Shown piece by piece: positions 11,020 through 22,075 of a stretch of 64,000 nucleotides of DNA; positions within the stretch are counted from its first letter, which is position 1; each line of letters begins with the position of its first letter. The notes below the pieces were generated by a model. That model worked only from the letters and a program-made list of their open reading frames with translations, had not been told where the DNA came from and did no database searches. The stretch covers positions 3,224,001 to 3,288,000 of the forward strand of contig NC_083393.1 in assembly GCF_030864355.1 (NCBI RefSeq), given 5' to 3'. The translations under genes were made by a program, and so were the position numbers. Source of the stretch: Cutaneotrichosporon cavernicola. Its lineage: Eukaryota; Basidiomycota; Tremellomycetes; Trichosporonales; Trichosporonaceae.

Positions 11020-11344
11020 ATGGTCCATCACGGCGAACACCATGACGGCACGGACGGGCGCACTGTCCCGGGTAACGTCGAGATCCCGAACGAGAAGGCA
11101 GCCGAGGAAGCGCTCAACTCGCCCACAGCCGTTGAGGATCCCAAGTGAGTCCCCTTATGACGACGCTGAACCCAGCTTTGTCACGGCCGTCTTCAACTCG
11201 TACATCCAGAACAAGAAGAAGCAGGGCGAGAACAACGACGAAATCAGCACAAAGCTCAATTACATCCAGCTCCGGTTTCCGCACTTTGACCATATTGCCG
11301 CTGCTGTTCGCGAGAATGCTGGGCTGCCCAAGCGGCCCGCGTAG
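11020..11344 (+). CDS. small orphan protein, 97 aa
   Basis: Two exons, 11020-11144 and 11176-11344, joined across a 31-nt intron with GTGAGT donor, CTGA(A) branch and CAG acceptor; 97 aa. The ATG follows a C/A-rich leader. The N-terminal half is charged with a His-rich start (MVHHGEHHDG). The second half looks like a folded helical segment (FVTAVFNSYIQNKKKQ, then LNYIQLRFPHFDHIAAAVRE). The frame across the intron is clean and the composition is protein-like, which supports a real gene. I do not recognise the family. Confidence 0.65.
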
Positions 11345-11661
11345 ATAGATAGTAGGTGGGAGTATGAATGGACGTCTGGAGCCAGGAAGGGAGCTATGGG
11401 AGAGTTGTCTTGCCTCTCCGGTAGATAGTCTGGGCCCTCCACAGAGACGTCCTCGATAAGACTAAGGCTAATGAGATGAGGCACAGCCGACTAGACCTCT
11501 GCCATGTCTCCACCCACCTCCAGCCCCATTAACCCTACTCTACCCTCAATCCCATGCTCCTGGGAGTGCATGAGGTGCTTATGGAGTGCGCAGCGCGCGA
11601 CGCTCCCACTCATTCTCATCGGAACCAGTCCGCGCCAGAAAACTCACAGACATCATCAATC
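11345..11661. other. intergenic upstream of the tRNA
   Basis: This 317-bp stretch holds the 3' region of the small orphan gene and the 5' flank of the tRNA gene. It is pyrimidine-rich at 11500-11560. No further gene was seen. Confidence 0.5.
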
Positions 11662-11752
11662 GGCGAGATGGCCGAGCGGTCTAAGGCGCTGTGTTAAGGT
11701 GTGCATGCACATCCGCAGTCTTCGGACGTGGGTTCGAATCCCACTCTCGTCA
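11662..11752 (+). tRNA. tRNA-Leu (anticodon AAG), with a 13-nt intron
   Basis: The acceptor stem GGCGAGA pairs with TCTCGTC (one G-U pair), with A as discriminator. The D arm is GCC-GAGCGGTCTAA-GGC. The anticodon stem CTGTG/CGCAG encloses TTAAGG, the intron TGTGCATGCACAT at 11700-11712, and a final C, so the anticodon is AAG, followed by a purine and then the intron at the usual site. The variable arm TCTTCGGAC forms a mini-hairpin, and the T arm is GTGGG-TTCGAAT-CCCAC. The layout closely follows eukaryotic tRNA-Leu(AAG), though the variable arm (9 nt) is short for Leu. The intron is almost a perfect palindrome. Confidence 0.9.
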
Positions 11753-12008
11753 ACAGAGCATTCAGTTGCTCCAGCCAACGCTTTTGGCATCTCGAACGGC
11801 GCTTGGCAAACCACATTGGAACAAGGTGTAGGTGGACAAGACCAGTTTCGCAGTGGTCAAAGATTTTGATCCCGTCAGGCACGGGCCGTTGTATGCTTGT
11901 TTGTGTGTGGCGCACTATGCCTCTCTAATCTCTCAAGCTGACATGAACGCCCAAAGCTAGCAGCAATGCACAATTTCCACCCTAATAATGACAGATTTAC
12001 AACTGCGT
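11753..12008. other. short gap between tRNA-Leu and the orphan membrane-protein gene
   Basis: It holds the tRNA 3' flank and the end of the leftward membrane-protein gene. Nothing else was seen. Confidence 0.5.
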
Positions 12009-15000
12009 CTAGAATCGCGGCGCAAGAGCGCGCACCAGCCCCTGCGAGCCCCTGTGCCGGCCACGGCCAGTACGCACCGCCGCACCTGGGTCGTTCTCCT
12101 TGTCCTTACTCGGCGGAAGGGAGAGCTTGGAAGAACCGGATGAGATCTTGCTAGTAGTCGTGTTAGTCGTATCGTTGAAGACCTTGAACGGCTCGGTGGA
12201 GCTGCGGTTGAAAGGGGCAGAGTCGGTCGACATCTTGCCTGAAGAACGGAAGCTTTCAGGTCCTGTCGAGAGCTTGCTGAGCGGCAGAGACGACGAGCTC
12301 GTCTTGCCAAAGGTACGGATACCGGCAACTGTTGAGCGGGAGGTGTCGTCGAACACCACAGTCTGGGTCGCGCTGCCGCGCGCGACTTTGATCGCCCCGC
12401 CGACGGGCTTGTCGATCCCAAGGTCTGATGGCGACTGGGTCGGGAAGGAGTATTCGCGCAGGCTGGCCAAAGTCGCTTCGTATGCGGGTCCCGAGCGGAG
12501 TGGCGAGTACGTCGGGGCCATACTGGCCGGCTCGGGGCGCGCGATGTCGACTATGAGCGAGGCAGGGGCGGGCTTGGCTACTGACTCGGCCTTGTGCTTG
12601 TCCTTCAGGAGGTGCCGCCCAAAGGTCGCGGTGGCCCTCTCGGGGCTCTGGTAGAAGCTGTCGTCGGCGTCGGCGAAACGCGAGCTGCCCTCTGTCCATC
12701 CCGACGCGTCCGCGAAGCGGCTACTGTCCCTGCCTGTTCCCGTACTGATGATGTCCGAGAGTTCCGTCGATAGGCGAGGGCTGACGCTGCCAACTCTGTC
12801 CTTGAGGTTCTTGCGGTGCTTGGCGCGCTCGACGAGGGTGAGACTACGTAGTTCGCTGCGTGATGTATCGGGGGTAACTGATTCTGCGCGTATGATTGTG
12901 GCGACAGCTCCGATGGCCTTGCTCATCTCCGCCTTGCGCGGTGTGCTGCGCACGCTGTACTTGTGTGTGGTGCATTCGGGGCGGGTAATTTCAGCGCGTT
13001 GCGGCGTCGGGGCTGGGTCGACGCGGCGAGGCATCATGTGGCTGTACACGCCCGTCGTCCATGGAGAGAGGGGAGATGTGCCGACTGGCGAGGAGATTGG
13101 ACGGGTAAGAGAAAGGGGGAGGGGCTGGGGAGGTGGGACGGCGACGGCCAAAGGCAGGGACGGGAGGTGGTTGAGCGGCCTGCCGGCCGGTTGGATGGGG
13201 AGGCGCGCAATTGAGCTCGGCGTCTGAAACCCGGAGGTCAGAGTCCCATGCGACCATGACTTGGGACGACTAGGCGTTCTGTGTTCCTCGATGGATGGGA
13301 GGGTCGACTTGCGCGACATTCCTGAATTGGTGGATGTGCGGAGTGGCGTCCAACCCTCCACCAGGGCCCGGATCCAACCTGCGCTGCGAGCGATGCTCGA
13401 GTCGGCTTCGTGGCTCTCGCGCGCCATCTCCTCCCCATCGAGCTTGGTACTTGGGGCATGTGAGATACTGTGCGGTGCAAACGCCAAACCACAATACGAC
13501 TCCGGGAGCGGCGGGTTGGGCGGCAGGCCCATCTCGTCCCAATCGACGCTGAGGTCCAGATCGATATTGGTTGTCGTCGAGCCCTTAGGGCGATACCCGA
13601 GCGGCGTTGAGGCGCGGGCGGGGTCGAAGGAAGAAGAGAAGATACGTGGCTCGCCCAGATCCAGTTCGGCACGGACTACACGGACGATCTCGCCCTTCCG
13701 GCCGGGAGACGACGAATCGTTACAATAAGAATCGACGCGGTAACTTGCGTCCGAGTCGGCGTCTCGGCGGGTGAGTTGTTCAACGACGGCCGCTTGAAGA
13801 CTCTCGCTGAACATGATGCGCTGGGGTGCCGAGAGGTCGACGAAGCTGGGGCAGCGGGCTGTCAGGCGCACAGCTGAGCGGATCTCGGCGCTTTCCATGC
13901 TCACGAAAGTGGCTTCGTCGCCGCTCGCGCTGTCGCCGCGCGTGTGGTCGGCACATATGCTCATCACGCCGCCGCGGAGGCGCCCGAGCCTGTTCCGTAT
14001 CTTGGGCGCTTGGACGATGTGAGGGTTGGGCTTGAGGAGTTCGCGGCGGCGGAAACTGTGCTTGCGCGCGTTGGGAGTGCTGGCTTTGAGGGTTGCTGTG
14101 TTCGTCGGCTTGCTGGGCATAATCGGGGTTAGGGGACGCACTGGGCGCAGGTCTCGCGGCTCGCTGATCCGCACGCCCGAGCCGTGCGGGCCCGGTTGGG
14201 GCGCTCTCCAGCGCGGTTGGCCAAAGTCGACACGTGTAAAGTCGATGGTACGGTATCCGCTGTTGCGGTCCCACTCGATGCCGATGGCGGTCGACGCGAC
14301 TCCGGCCGCAGACGGAAGAGGCATGGGCGTGGTGATGGGTATGTGACGGGTGAAGAATGTCGCCGCGGCGAGGGCTGGCCCCGGTAGGGCGATTGAGACC
14401 GCAAACGTCGTGAGTGTGGCAGTGTGCACGCCGAGCACCAGAAGTGGCACCGTGAGTCCCTGGTGTCAGCTGGATAGTCCATCAGCTTACGAAGCAGAGG
14501 ACGAGACCGACGACGCCGAGGAGGCCGCACATGCTGTCAGCCCGGCGCCAGCCCTCGGACACGGGCGGCGGTTTGACCGGAAGCCATTCGGTGTCGTTCA
14601 TGTCTCCCATCTCGCTTGGCCACCAAGGCGATCCGGGGGACACCGCGGCAGGTGTGGGAATCGTCAGTTTGACGGTACTGGGCATGTCGTGGCTGTTCTC
14701 GATCGAGGTGAGGTTAGCGGTACTGCTGTGCTCGATCGAAGAGAGGTTGGTGTTGGAGAGGTCGTGGATGGCGACATGGGCGCCATGGTCGACGAGGGTG
14801 AAAGTGCGCGCGCCACCGAGGTCGGCAACGCTTCTCGTCACGTCGCTATTACCAGCAGAGCGGGGAACCGAGAGCTTGGTGATGGTACTGAAGTTGTGCG
14901 GTGGGAGGGGTTCGAACGGGCTGGGTTCGAACACGCCGACAACAGAACCATCAGGACGCTGGCTGTCGTTGGCAGTTGGAGCCGAGAAACTGCGTCGGCC

Positions 15001-16206
15001 CGCACTCGAGATAGACGAGCTTGGTTTCGTTGGCGCCGTGTGGAACGTGTTCGTCTCGCTGCTCTTACTTCTCTTGGTCTTTGGTTCGAGGCCCAGTGCG
15101 GCCAGCGTGCGGTTCGTAAACGAGCTGCTTGTACGCCGGTGACCGAGGGACGCGCGGAAGTCCCATTCGGGCAATGTGGCCGCCTCACGTTCCGAGACCC
15201 AGGAGCTTGGCGAGCCGACGGGTGGCATCCACGGCACCGGCGTGGAGGGCTGCGTTATGGCTTCCCGCGGCGGGAGGATGTTGCTGAAGTCACCAAGGAG
15301 GTCCGAGTCGTTCGAGGAGTTGAGGTGGGACGACGAGTTCAAGTGCGTCCATGTCGTGTTGGTCTGTGATATCTCTGAGCGTAGAAGGTCGCGTGATTTG
15401 CGAGCGTGGCTGGCGGCCGCGGCTGAGGTTAGTGGGATGTGGGTGGGAGGGGGTAGAGTGAAGACGCAGCACTAACCACACGAAGCAGCCCTCTCAACCC
15501 TCTCCGTAAGACCCTTCAGACCCCCCCTCCGTCCTCGCCACGCCGCAATACTAACTCCCACCGCAACAGTCGTCACGGCGCCACCCATACCCAAAATGAT
15601 AAGTGCCGCATACGCTGGCAGGGCAGCAGATACCCCCACCAGTGTGCCAGTAAGGATGAGCGCAAACAGCGATGTGCGCGCGACAGCAGCATGGGTGAGG
15701 TGTCGGCCCTGTGCGCCGAGTAACCCGCGGACGAGGTTTGGTCCTTTGCGGAGGCGGAGGAATACGCCTGCGGCGGCGAGGAGGGTTGAGACGATAGGCA
15801 GGGCTGTGGTGGCAGCCAGGAGGGCGGCGGTAACCTTGTTGAGGCCTGGTCCAAAGGTAGGTGGGTGGGATGGGTAGGTGGGGGTGGTGGTGGCGGCGGT
15901 GGTGGGTGCCAAGAAGGTTGGGGCGAGCGCCAGGATGGAAGAGGAGAGAACGAGGAAGACCGTCCCACAGGCGAGGGAGGTGGCGGCTGCAACACACAGT
16001 GACAGGAACGTGGCTGCGCGCACGGACAAGCGCGAGGGAACAGGCGGAAGGCCGAAGGCTGAGCGGGAGAGGTCGCGACGCATGAGCTTGCGTAGAGCGC
16101 GAGTGAGGTCTTCGCGGGTGAGATTGCGTGGGAGGAGGTGGTGGGTTACTGTGCCCAGTAGGAAGAGGGCGGGGAGGAGGAGGAGGAGTAGGAGGAGGGC
16201 ATTCAT
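12009..16206 (-). CDS. large orphan multi-pass membrane protein, 1370 aa
   Basis: Three exons: 15477-16206, 14491-15422 and 12009-14459; introns of 54 and 31 nt; all phases close. I chose the ATG at 16206 because it starts directly with a hydrophobic helix (MNALLLLLLLLPALFLLG); the frame is open further upstream. Residues 1-240 hold about five hydrophobic segments, then a polar loop of about 290 residues, then two or three more helices spanning the exon 2/3 junction (CGLLGVVGLVLCF, then VPLLVLGVHTATLTTFAV and the next stretch). The last roughly 770 residues are a Ser/Thr/Pro-rich disordered tail. This looks like a plasma-membrane sensor or receptor-like protein with about 7-8 helices, but I recognise no family and claim none. 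Confidence 0.72.
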
Positions 16207-16987
16207 CACGGTTGATGGGTGATGGGTAGGCGATGGGGAGGGGGAGGGGGAGGGGAGGAAGGGAGGAGGGGAGGAGGGGAGAGAAGGGAGGGAGTGCGTT
16301 GGAACGGGGTGGGAGTGGAGCTGGGTTGACAAGGACTGGTTTCTGCTCGAGGTGCGAGACGGAGCGTTGGAGACGAGTGGTGGTGAGTGAGTTGAAGATG
16401 TTGTATTTGAAGAATTCAAGAGGGTAGACACCGGGGCGAGCGGTTCATGTATATGAGGCGTCGAGACTCTCTGTTTATTGCGCGCAATGTTTGGTGATCG
16501 CCATACTTGAGAATGTTGATCAGCAATCTGTCAGTGAAGCGAGCTTCCTCCCCACCCGCCATTGTCGATCCCGGCCACAATAATGTCGAGCACAGTAGCA
16601 GTGCAATGTTAGTTCTACAACAATCTAAATCAACACAGACAGGATCCGTTTCTATACTGAGCGGTGGCGTCGAGTGTCGTGTGCTGTTGTGGTGTGCGTC
16701 GTTGTGTGTAATGTGTATGTGTTTGATGAAAGGAGTGTTGGTGGTGCGTGTCACCCCGTCACCGGTTGTGGCGCCATGGTCGCATGTGCGGGTGTGGCTG
16801 GGGCGCGGAACGGCAGCGCTTTGTCGAGCCGCGAGTGGCTGCCATCCGCGGATGGCGGGGCGATCGCTGCTGGCTACCGAGCCCTCGTCGACACTGGCTG
16901 TGCACCTTGGGGTGCATGTGTCGTGCCTGACCCACGGGAGGAGCGGCAACGCGCCTGGACGCTGCCCCTCGTTGGTGTTGACCAAGC
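16207..16987. other. intergenic between two leftward genes
   Basis: The first part (16207-16430) is highly pyrimidine-rich on the minus strand and is probably the 5' leader of the membrane-protein gene; the frame is open through it. The rest is the 3' flank of the phosphatase gene. Short open frames on both strands here look like chance. Confidence 0.5.
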
Positions 16988-19434
16988 TCAGTCCCTTGCC
17001 TGCAGGCGGGCCATCATGGCCTCGTCGAGTGCCCGTGCCTCGGCATCGGTGCCCTCGCTGTCGTCGCCAAACTCGCGGCGGCGCGCCGCCCACGCGTCCT
17101 CGCTCTCAATGTCGACGAGCGTGGGCCACTGCGTAGCCCACTGCCTGCCGCCGCCGTTAACGTGGGCGGAGAGGAGAGAGGAGAGGTTGCGCGCGTACTC
17201 GACAAGCTGGAAAACGAGCCTGGGGTCAGCTGTCACGTCGTGATGATGGTGGTAGTGGTACTGTTTCGCCACACATGGACTCACGAAACATTCGGCCCGA
17301 TCCACGGCGACCTGCCCTTGACATAGTCGTATGCGTCCTGCATCGTCTTGAGATGCCCAATGCGCTGGGGCGCAACACCTGCCGCGGCGAGCGTCATGAC
17401 GTACGCGACGATGAGAGTCGCAGAGCGCGACACGCCGCACTGGCAGTGGATGAGCACTGGAGTGCCTGCACGGCGGCGGACCTCGAGCCAACGGATGGCC
17501 TCCCAGAAGCGCCACTGCTGGGCAGCCTGGGGACCAGTGTACATTGGCGAGTTGACGAGCTCGTCGAGCGTCGATGCGTCAGGCACGTCGGCGAGGCCGC
17601 TCTCGCCATGCGACCAGCGCAGGTGAGCGTACTCGACGCGGGGCTGCCCCTCGTTCTGGTGAGTCGACAGAGCGACCTTGGGCTTGCCCCTGGCGCTTGA
17701 TGGCCAGTCCCATGTGTCGGCCGACGTGTTTGGGTCGAAAGGGTTCTCGATCTCCTGGGCAACATTGACGATGGCCACTGACGGCTTGTCGCGCGCCCAC
17801 GAGTCGAAGTGCCAGGCCGAGTCCTCAGCACCAAGGAACACTCCAGGGATGATCTCGATGGGCCCGTCAGAGTAGGGCTCCAGGGCAAGCAGCGAGGGGT
17901 ACGTGAGCTCACGCTCCGCTGCGGAGATCGGCAGGGGCGGCGATGTCGAGGGCGTACTTGATGCCGAGTCGGTCGCCGAGTTGGACGAGTTGGACGAGTT
18001 GGACGTCGAGGGAGACATGCCTGGCATGCTCGAGCTCGGACTGGTGCTGCCTGCGGCGGCCGCAGCGGCCGCAATCGCAGCGGGAGGTTTTGTTGACGAG
18101 ATCCTCTCCTCAATCGCGGCAAAGGACCCTCTTGGTCCAGGATATGCCGACTGGGAGACGCGTGGGTCAATCTCCGTCTGATTTGCATACGCAGCGAGCT
18201 GCGCGCCAGCACTCCACATGCGCGTATGCCCACGGCTGCGCAATGAACCGTATGGGTAAGACACGACACTAGGGGTGGGTGGCACGAGCACGGCGGGGTG
18301 GTTGAGAGCAAGTGACTGTGGATTGGTCGTGATGAGACTGAGCAAACTTGGTCTCCTGCCCGTCTTCATCGTCGCCCGTCCAAGCGATGTCGTCTTGAGC
18401 GCGGGCGTGCGGGGTGGGCCGGGGGTCATGGGGGTTTCTCCCATCGCATTGGCCGACACAGCGGTTGGGCACGTAGCTGAAGCGGTCGTAGTCGAGTCAT
18501 TGTTGGCCGTGTTGTGGAACGAAGCCGAGAGTGAGAGAGAGAGCCCCTTGGGGTTGGAACGTTTCAAACTCAGCACGGGCGGGAAGCGCGGTGATGATGG
18601 CACCGGATCCTTGCTGGGCGAGAGGTGGACGCCCTGCATCGACTGGAGGAGACCGGGCGTCAACTTCGATTCGTCTGGCGTCGTCGAGATGGACAACAAT
18701 TGGCTGCCACCTGGGGAAGGCGAGGATGTTGCCTGTGTCATGGTGCCCGTGAGAGGTATGTTGAGTCTGTGGAGACCACGTCCGCGAAGTCTGGCTTTGG
18801 ACAGGTGTGGTGAGCTTTCAGAGGGCGCAGGAGCAAGCGAGGTTTCGTGGGAGTAGCAGCCGCCGGCAGCCGTAGCGTCGATGTCGATTGGGACGGCTTG
18901 CGAAGTTCGGAAGCGCTTGATGGGCAAGGGCCCATGGACGGTGACGCGCGGAGGCAGCTGCGGCGTGTTGGGTCTTGACCTGGAGCGCTTGCCGAGCGCC
19001 GAGGATGGTGAACAGGGGATGGTGGCCGGGGAAAGAATGGGTAGAGTGGCCAGTGTGGTCCGTGGAGAGCGGGGTGTTGAGGGACGGAAACGCGCGCTAA
19101 AGTGCGGCGAGAGAGGTGAGAGTGTGGCGATGGGGGAGATGGGTGACTGCACGCAGAGCATTAGATCTGTGTGGTTGGGGTGTTTGTGCGCGCGGGTCGA
19201 GGGTTCGCCGTGAGGTGCGGCCAGTGGTGTGATGGTACCAAGGGTGGGATTGGGGGTGGATTGATGTGGGTAGAGTGGGGTTGATGGTGTGATGAGGGCC
19301 GGGGCGGTGGTGCCGGTGGTGGTTGTGATGGGAGTGGTTGATGACGGCGGGAGACGACGTCGACGACCACGGTCCATGAGATATAGACAAGTGGTAACGT
19401 CGTGCGTTGCGGGCGACGACGAGTGGTGCGACAA
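16988..19434 (-). CDS. dual-specificity phosphatase, MAPK-phosphatase type
   Basis: Two exons, 17285-19434 and 16988-17219, with a 65-nt intron; 793 aa from the first ATG. The catalytic domain is at about residues 510-735: it opens at EIIPGVFLGAEDSAW, contains YAHLRWSHGESGL, and carries the signature HCQCGVSRSAT (HCxxGxxRS, catalytic Cys and Arg). The segment after the intron (SLVFQLVEYARNL) completes the domain. Such enzymes dephosphorylate the Thr-x-Tyr loop of MAP kinases, as do budding-yeast Msg5 and fission-yeast Pmp1. The N-terminal 500 residues are disordered, Pro/Ser/Thr-rich, with many SP/TP sites that MAP kinases could use. The true start is uncertain: in-frame ATGs exist downstream, and the upstream region is long and CT-rich. 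Which MAP kinase it targets cannot be read from sequence. Confidence 0.88.
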
Positions 19435-22075
19435 TGTCGGAGAGACGTGGAGCGAAGTAGAGATTGTTCAACAGAGCAAAGAGGGGCGCATCAAGGGGAA
19501 CAATGTCAGCGATGCAGTTAGAGGAGGGGGTTGGAATGGGTTGGAGCCAGTCGTGTTGTGGACTGGAGAGGAGGAATGAGTCGCTCAATCTCCGTCTTCG
19601 CCAGAGCAGTCGGTGCACAGGAGTGGGCGTATCAAGCTGCGATGCAAACGCGGCCGAGCAGCTCGGAGCGAATGCTAGGGTGATATTGGATGTTGGGTGG
19701 TGGAATGGACAAAGAAGAGACAAGGGGCTCATGCGCAGGGGTTGGGGGGCCAGAAGGAGGGGGGAGGGGGAAGGTGTTGCAACAGAGTGTTGGACCAGGT
19801 GACAAGACGAGCCGAAGGTACGAAGGGCGCGCGCGACATGACATGACACGTTTCCTAACCCATCTGGCCCATGTGTTCAAAAAGAAAGAGGTAGGTGCTG
19901 TGCGCAGATGACACGCACGACTGGCCAACAACCAAGGGAAGGGTTCCTATGGGCGACTCACCATGGCGGAGGTGCACTCGTGTCTTGTTTCTTGTGTCCT
20001 GTGTCTCGGGGCGTTGTCGTTTACGGATTAGGTCAGAGGGCTGCGTGGAGACAGGGAGACGGTAATGAGATAGAAGCCAAGGTTGAGTTGGGGATGATGA
20101 AAGCTGTGCGATGGGATGAGAGATTGAGGAGGTTGACAAGAGATGACAAGATGGTTGATGTGAAGCAGCGTAAAGGTGTAATATCAAGTTTGGTATCAAA
20201 TACAAAAGGTAACAAAAAGGTAATAAAAGGTGTATCAACAGAGCTCATTATCAATTCAATTCCACTCTGTCTGAATTCAAACTCTCACACTGTCACACTG
20301 TTTCATCTGGATTAGGGAATGGGGGAAATCACCCAAAGGCGAGGGACAATACTTTCAGGGTGAAAGGGTAACATGGAGGATAGGGCTTGTCGCAGACTCC
20401 AGGGAGTAAGGGGGTGCAAGGGACCCGAGGGGGCTGCAATCATGACAAGTAAGCACCGCTTCGGTTGCTCTGCTTTGCTTTACTGCTACTACTGCTGTAC
20501 ACAGCCACTTGCACTTGAGTTGGTTTGAATATAGCAGCTGCGACCAAGGATGTAACGACTTGTATCACATGACAATCATACGCAATGTCGGCGAGAACAT
20601 CTCGGGCACATCTCTCATACTCATAAATGAGTCTTTCCATGCCCAACCCAAAGCCCGAACAAATCAAACAGATTTAGGAGGAGATGGTGCAACTCAGGAA
20701 AAATCACAGGGGCAACCAGAGTCAAAAAAGAGGGGAAAGGCTAAGGAGTGATAAAGGGGCGCGTTTCATGATCCTGTCTATCCCTAATATAACCCTGAAA
20801 CTGTGTGCTTGCGTGCTTGAATGCTTTACCATATTTAGCTTGAGGGAAACTTCCCTGAAACTTTACCTACCTCATCAATGTGGAGTGTGGAGATCGGAGC
20901 AATCTGAAGAAATTGGAGTCATGCGCCTCTCTGCCTCTCTCTTGTTACTTCCCTCGGCAATCCGGAATGTCGAAATGGCAAGAGGGTGAAAAGAGTGAGA
21001 ATGTGAATGTAGATGAAGCACCAGGTGAATAGAAGACGGGTTGAGTAAGGTGGGCTAAGGGGGCCGGGGGAGGGAGGGGTTTGGAGGAGAGGAGAATATG
21101 AGATCCTTCAAAAGAACCAGCAGTTTGACTGGTGACTTCCTTCAGGCAGAGAGCTCTCTCTCTTCCCCTCAACGTAGTATCTTTGTATGGTACCAGGGGA
21201 AAGCATCTCACCAGGTCACCTCTTCTTCTAACACGTTAGACTTACCCTCTTCTCCCTTCTTTGCCACTTTGAGTCATCTCTCATAATTGGATACGTCGGA
21301 TATCGTAACAACGAGGGCAAACTTGACCCCAGTTGACGGGGAACAAGGGCAATGACGAGGGGGAGAACGAGGGGAACGAGGGGAACTTGCTCCATCTGAA
21401 GAATGGTATCTCTTCATCTTCCCCTTGCCTGTATTACCTATCTAACATCTACCCTTCCGCCCCTCTCTCTCTCTTTCACAATCCTTACATCTATCCTCAT
21501 GTACTATTTACGTGTGCCTGTTAACCAAAGCCGCTAAAGCTGCAACGTCAGCGAAACATTCTCCAAGTTCCGAGTTTTGGTCTCCTGCCTCGCGGATCCG
21601 GTTTCCTGGGCAGTGCTACCGTGGCGAGGAGGGAAAAGTGCTTTCCCCTCCCGCCATGCTGGCATTGTCGCGGCCCGACGCCACGGATCGCGACATGAGA
21701 AACACAGGGGGCTGGCTGGTCGGGCAACGACCACAGATTCAGATTGGGCGACGATGTGTTAGAAGTGGATGCTGAATAGCAAGTAGGCGGGGTGGGGGCA
21801 GGTAGTGGCACGATGGTAGTATGCGATTCAATGTTCGCGCAGCAGGCAACCTCCTTGGTGGGGGCAAGGTGGCTCTCAAGGAGCAATTGAGCAAAGCTGC
21901 GCCTGTTCCGCAGTACAGGGCATGCAACGCGAGGCAACTCAGTAGCGCTCATCACCGGTCTGGCCAACCTGGCTTTACGCCACCGCCACCACATCCCGAT
22001 TCCATTCACCGTCCCATTCCGCCAAGTGGGCGAATTCCTCCTCCTGCAGCCGATCCGTTCCACCTGACACGAAAC
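19435..22075. other. 2.6-kb intergenic region without a visible gene
   Basis: It lies between the phosphatase start (leftward) and the end of the nucleoporin gene (leftward), so it should hold the phosphatase promoter, a probable long leader and the nucleoporin 3' region. The base composition is less GC-rich than the genes (AT-rich at 20150-20290 and 20760-20900). Short open frames lack motifs and splice support. Minor G/A-rich direct repeats (GAACGAGGG type) occur at about 21360-21390. Confidence 0.5.

Noticed and set aside
16416..17093. Minus-strand frame with LLINILKYGDHQTLRAINRESRRL, resembling an F-box-like N-terminus
   Set aside because: The segment is short, ends soon after, and has no splice continuation that I could support.
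16507..17136. Plus-strand open frame over the phosphatase 3' end
   Set aside because: It is antisense to the phosphatase last exon and adjacent flank, with no recognisable domain.
21548..22063. Additional 3' exon of NUP159 after the GTGAGT at 22076
   Set aside because: The only near acceptor lacks a branch site and leads into Trp/Arg-rich sequence unlike a nucleoporin C-terminus. The TGA stop was preferred.
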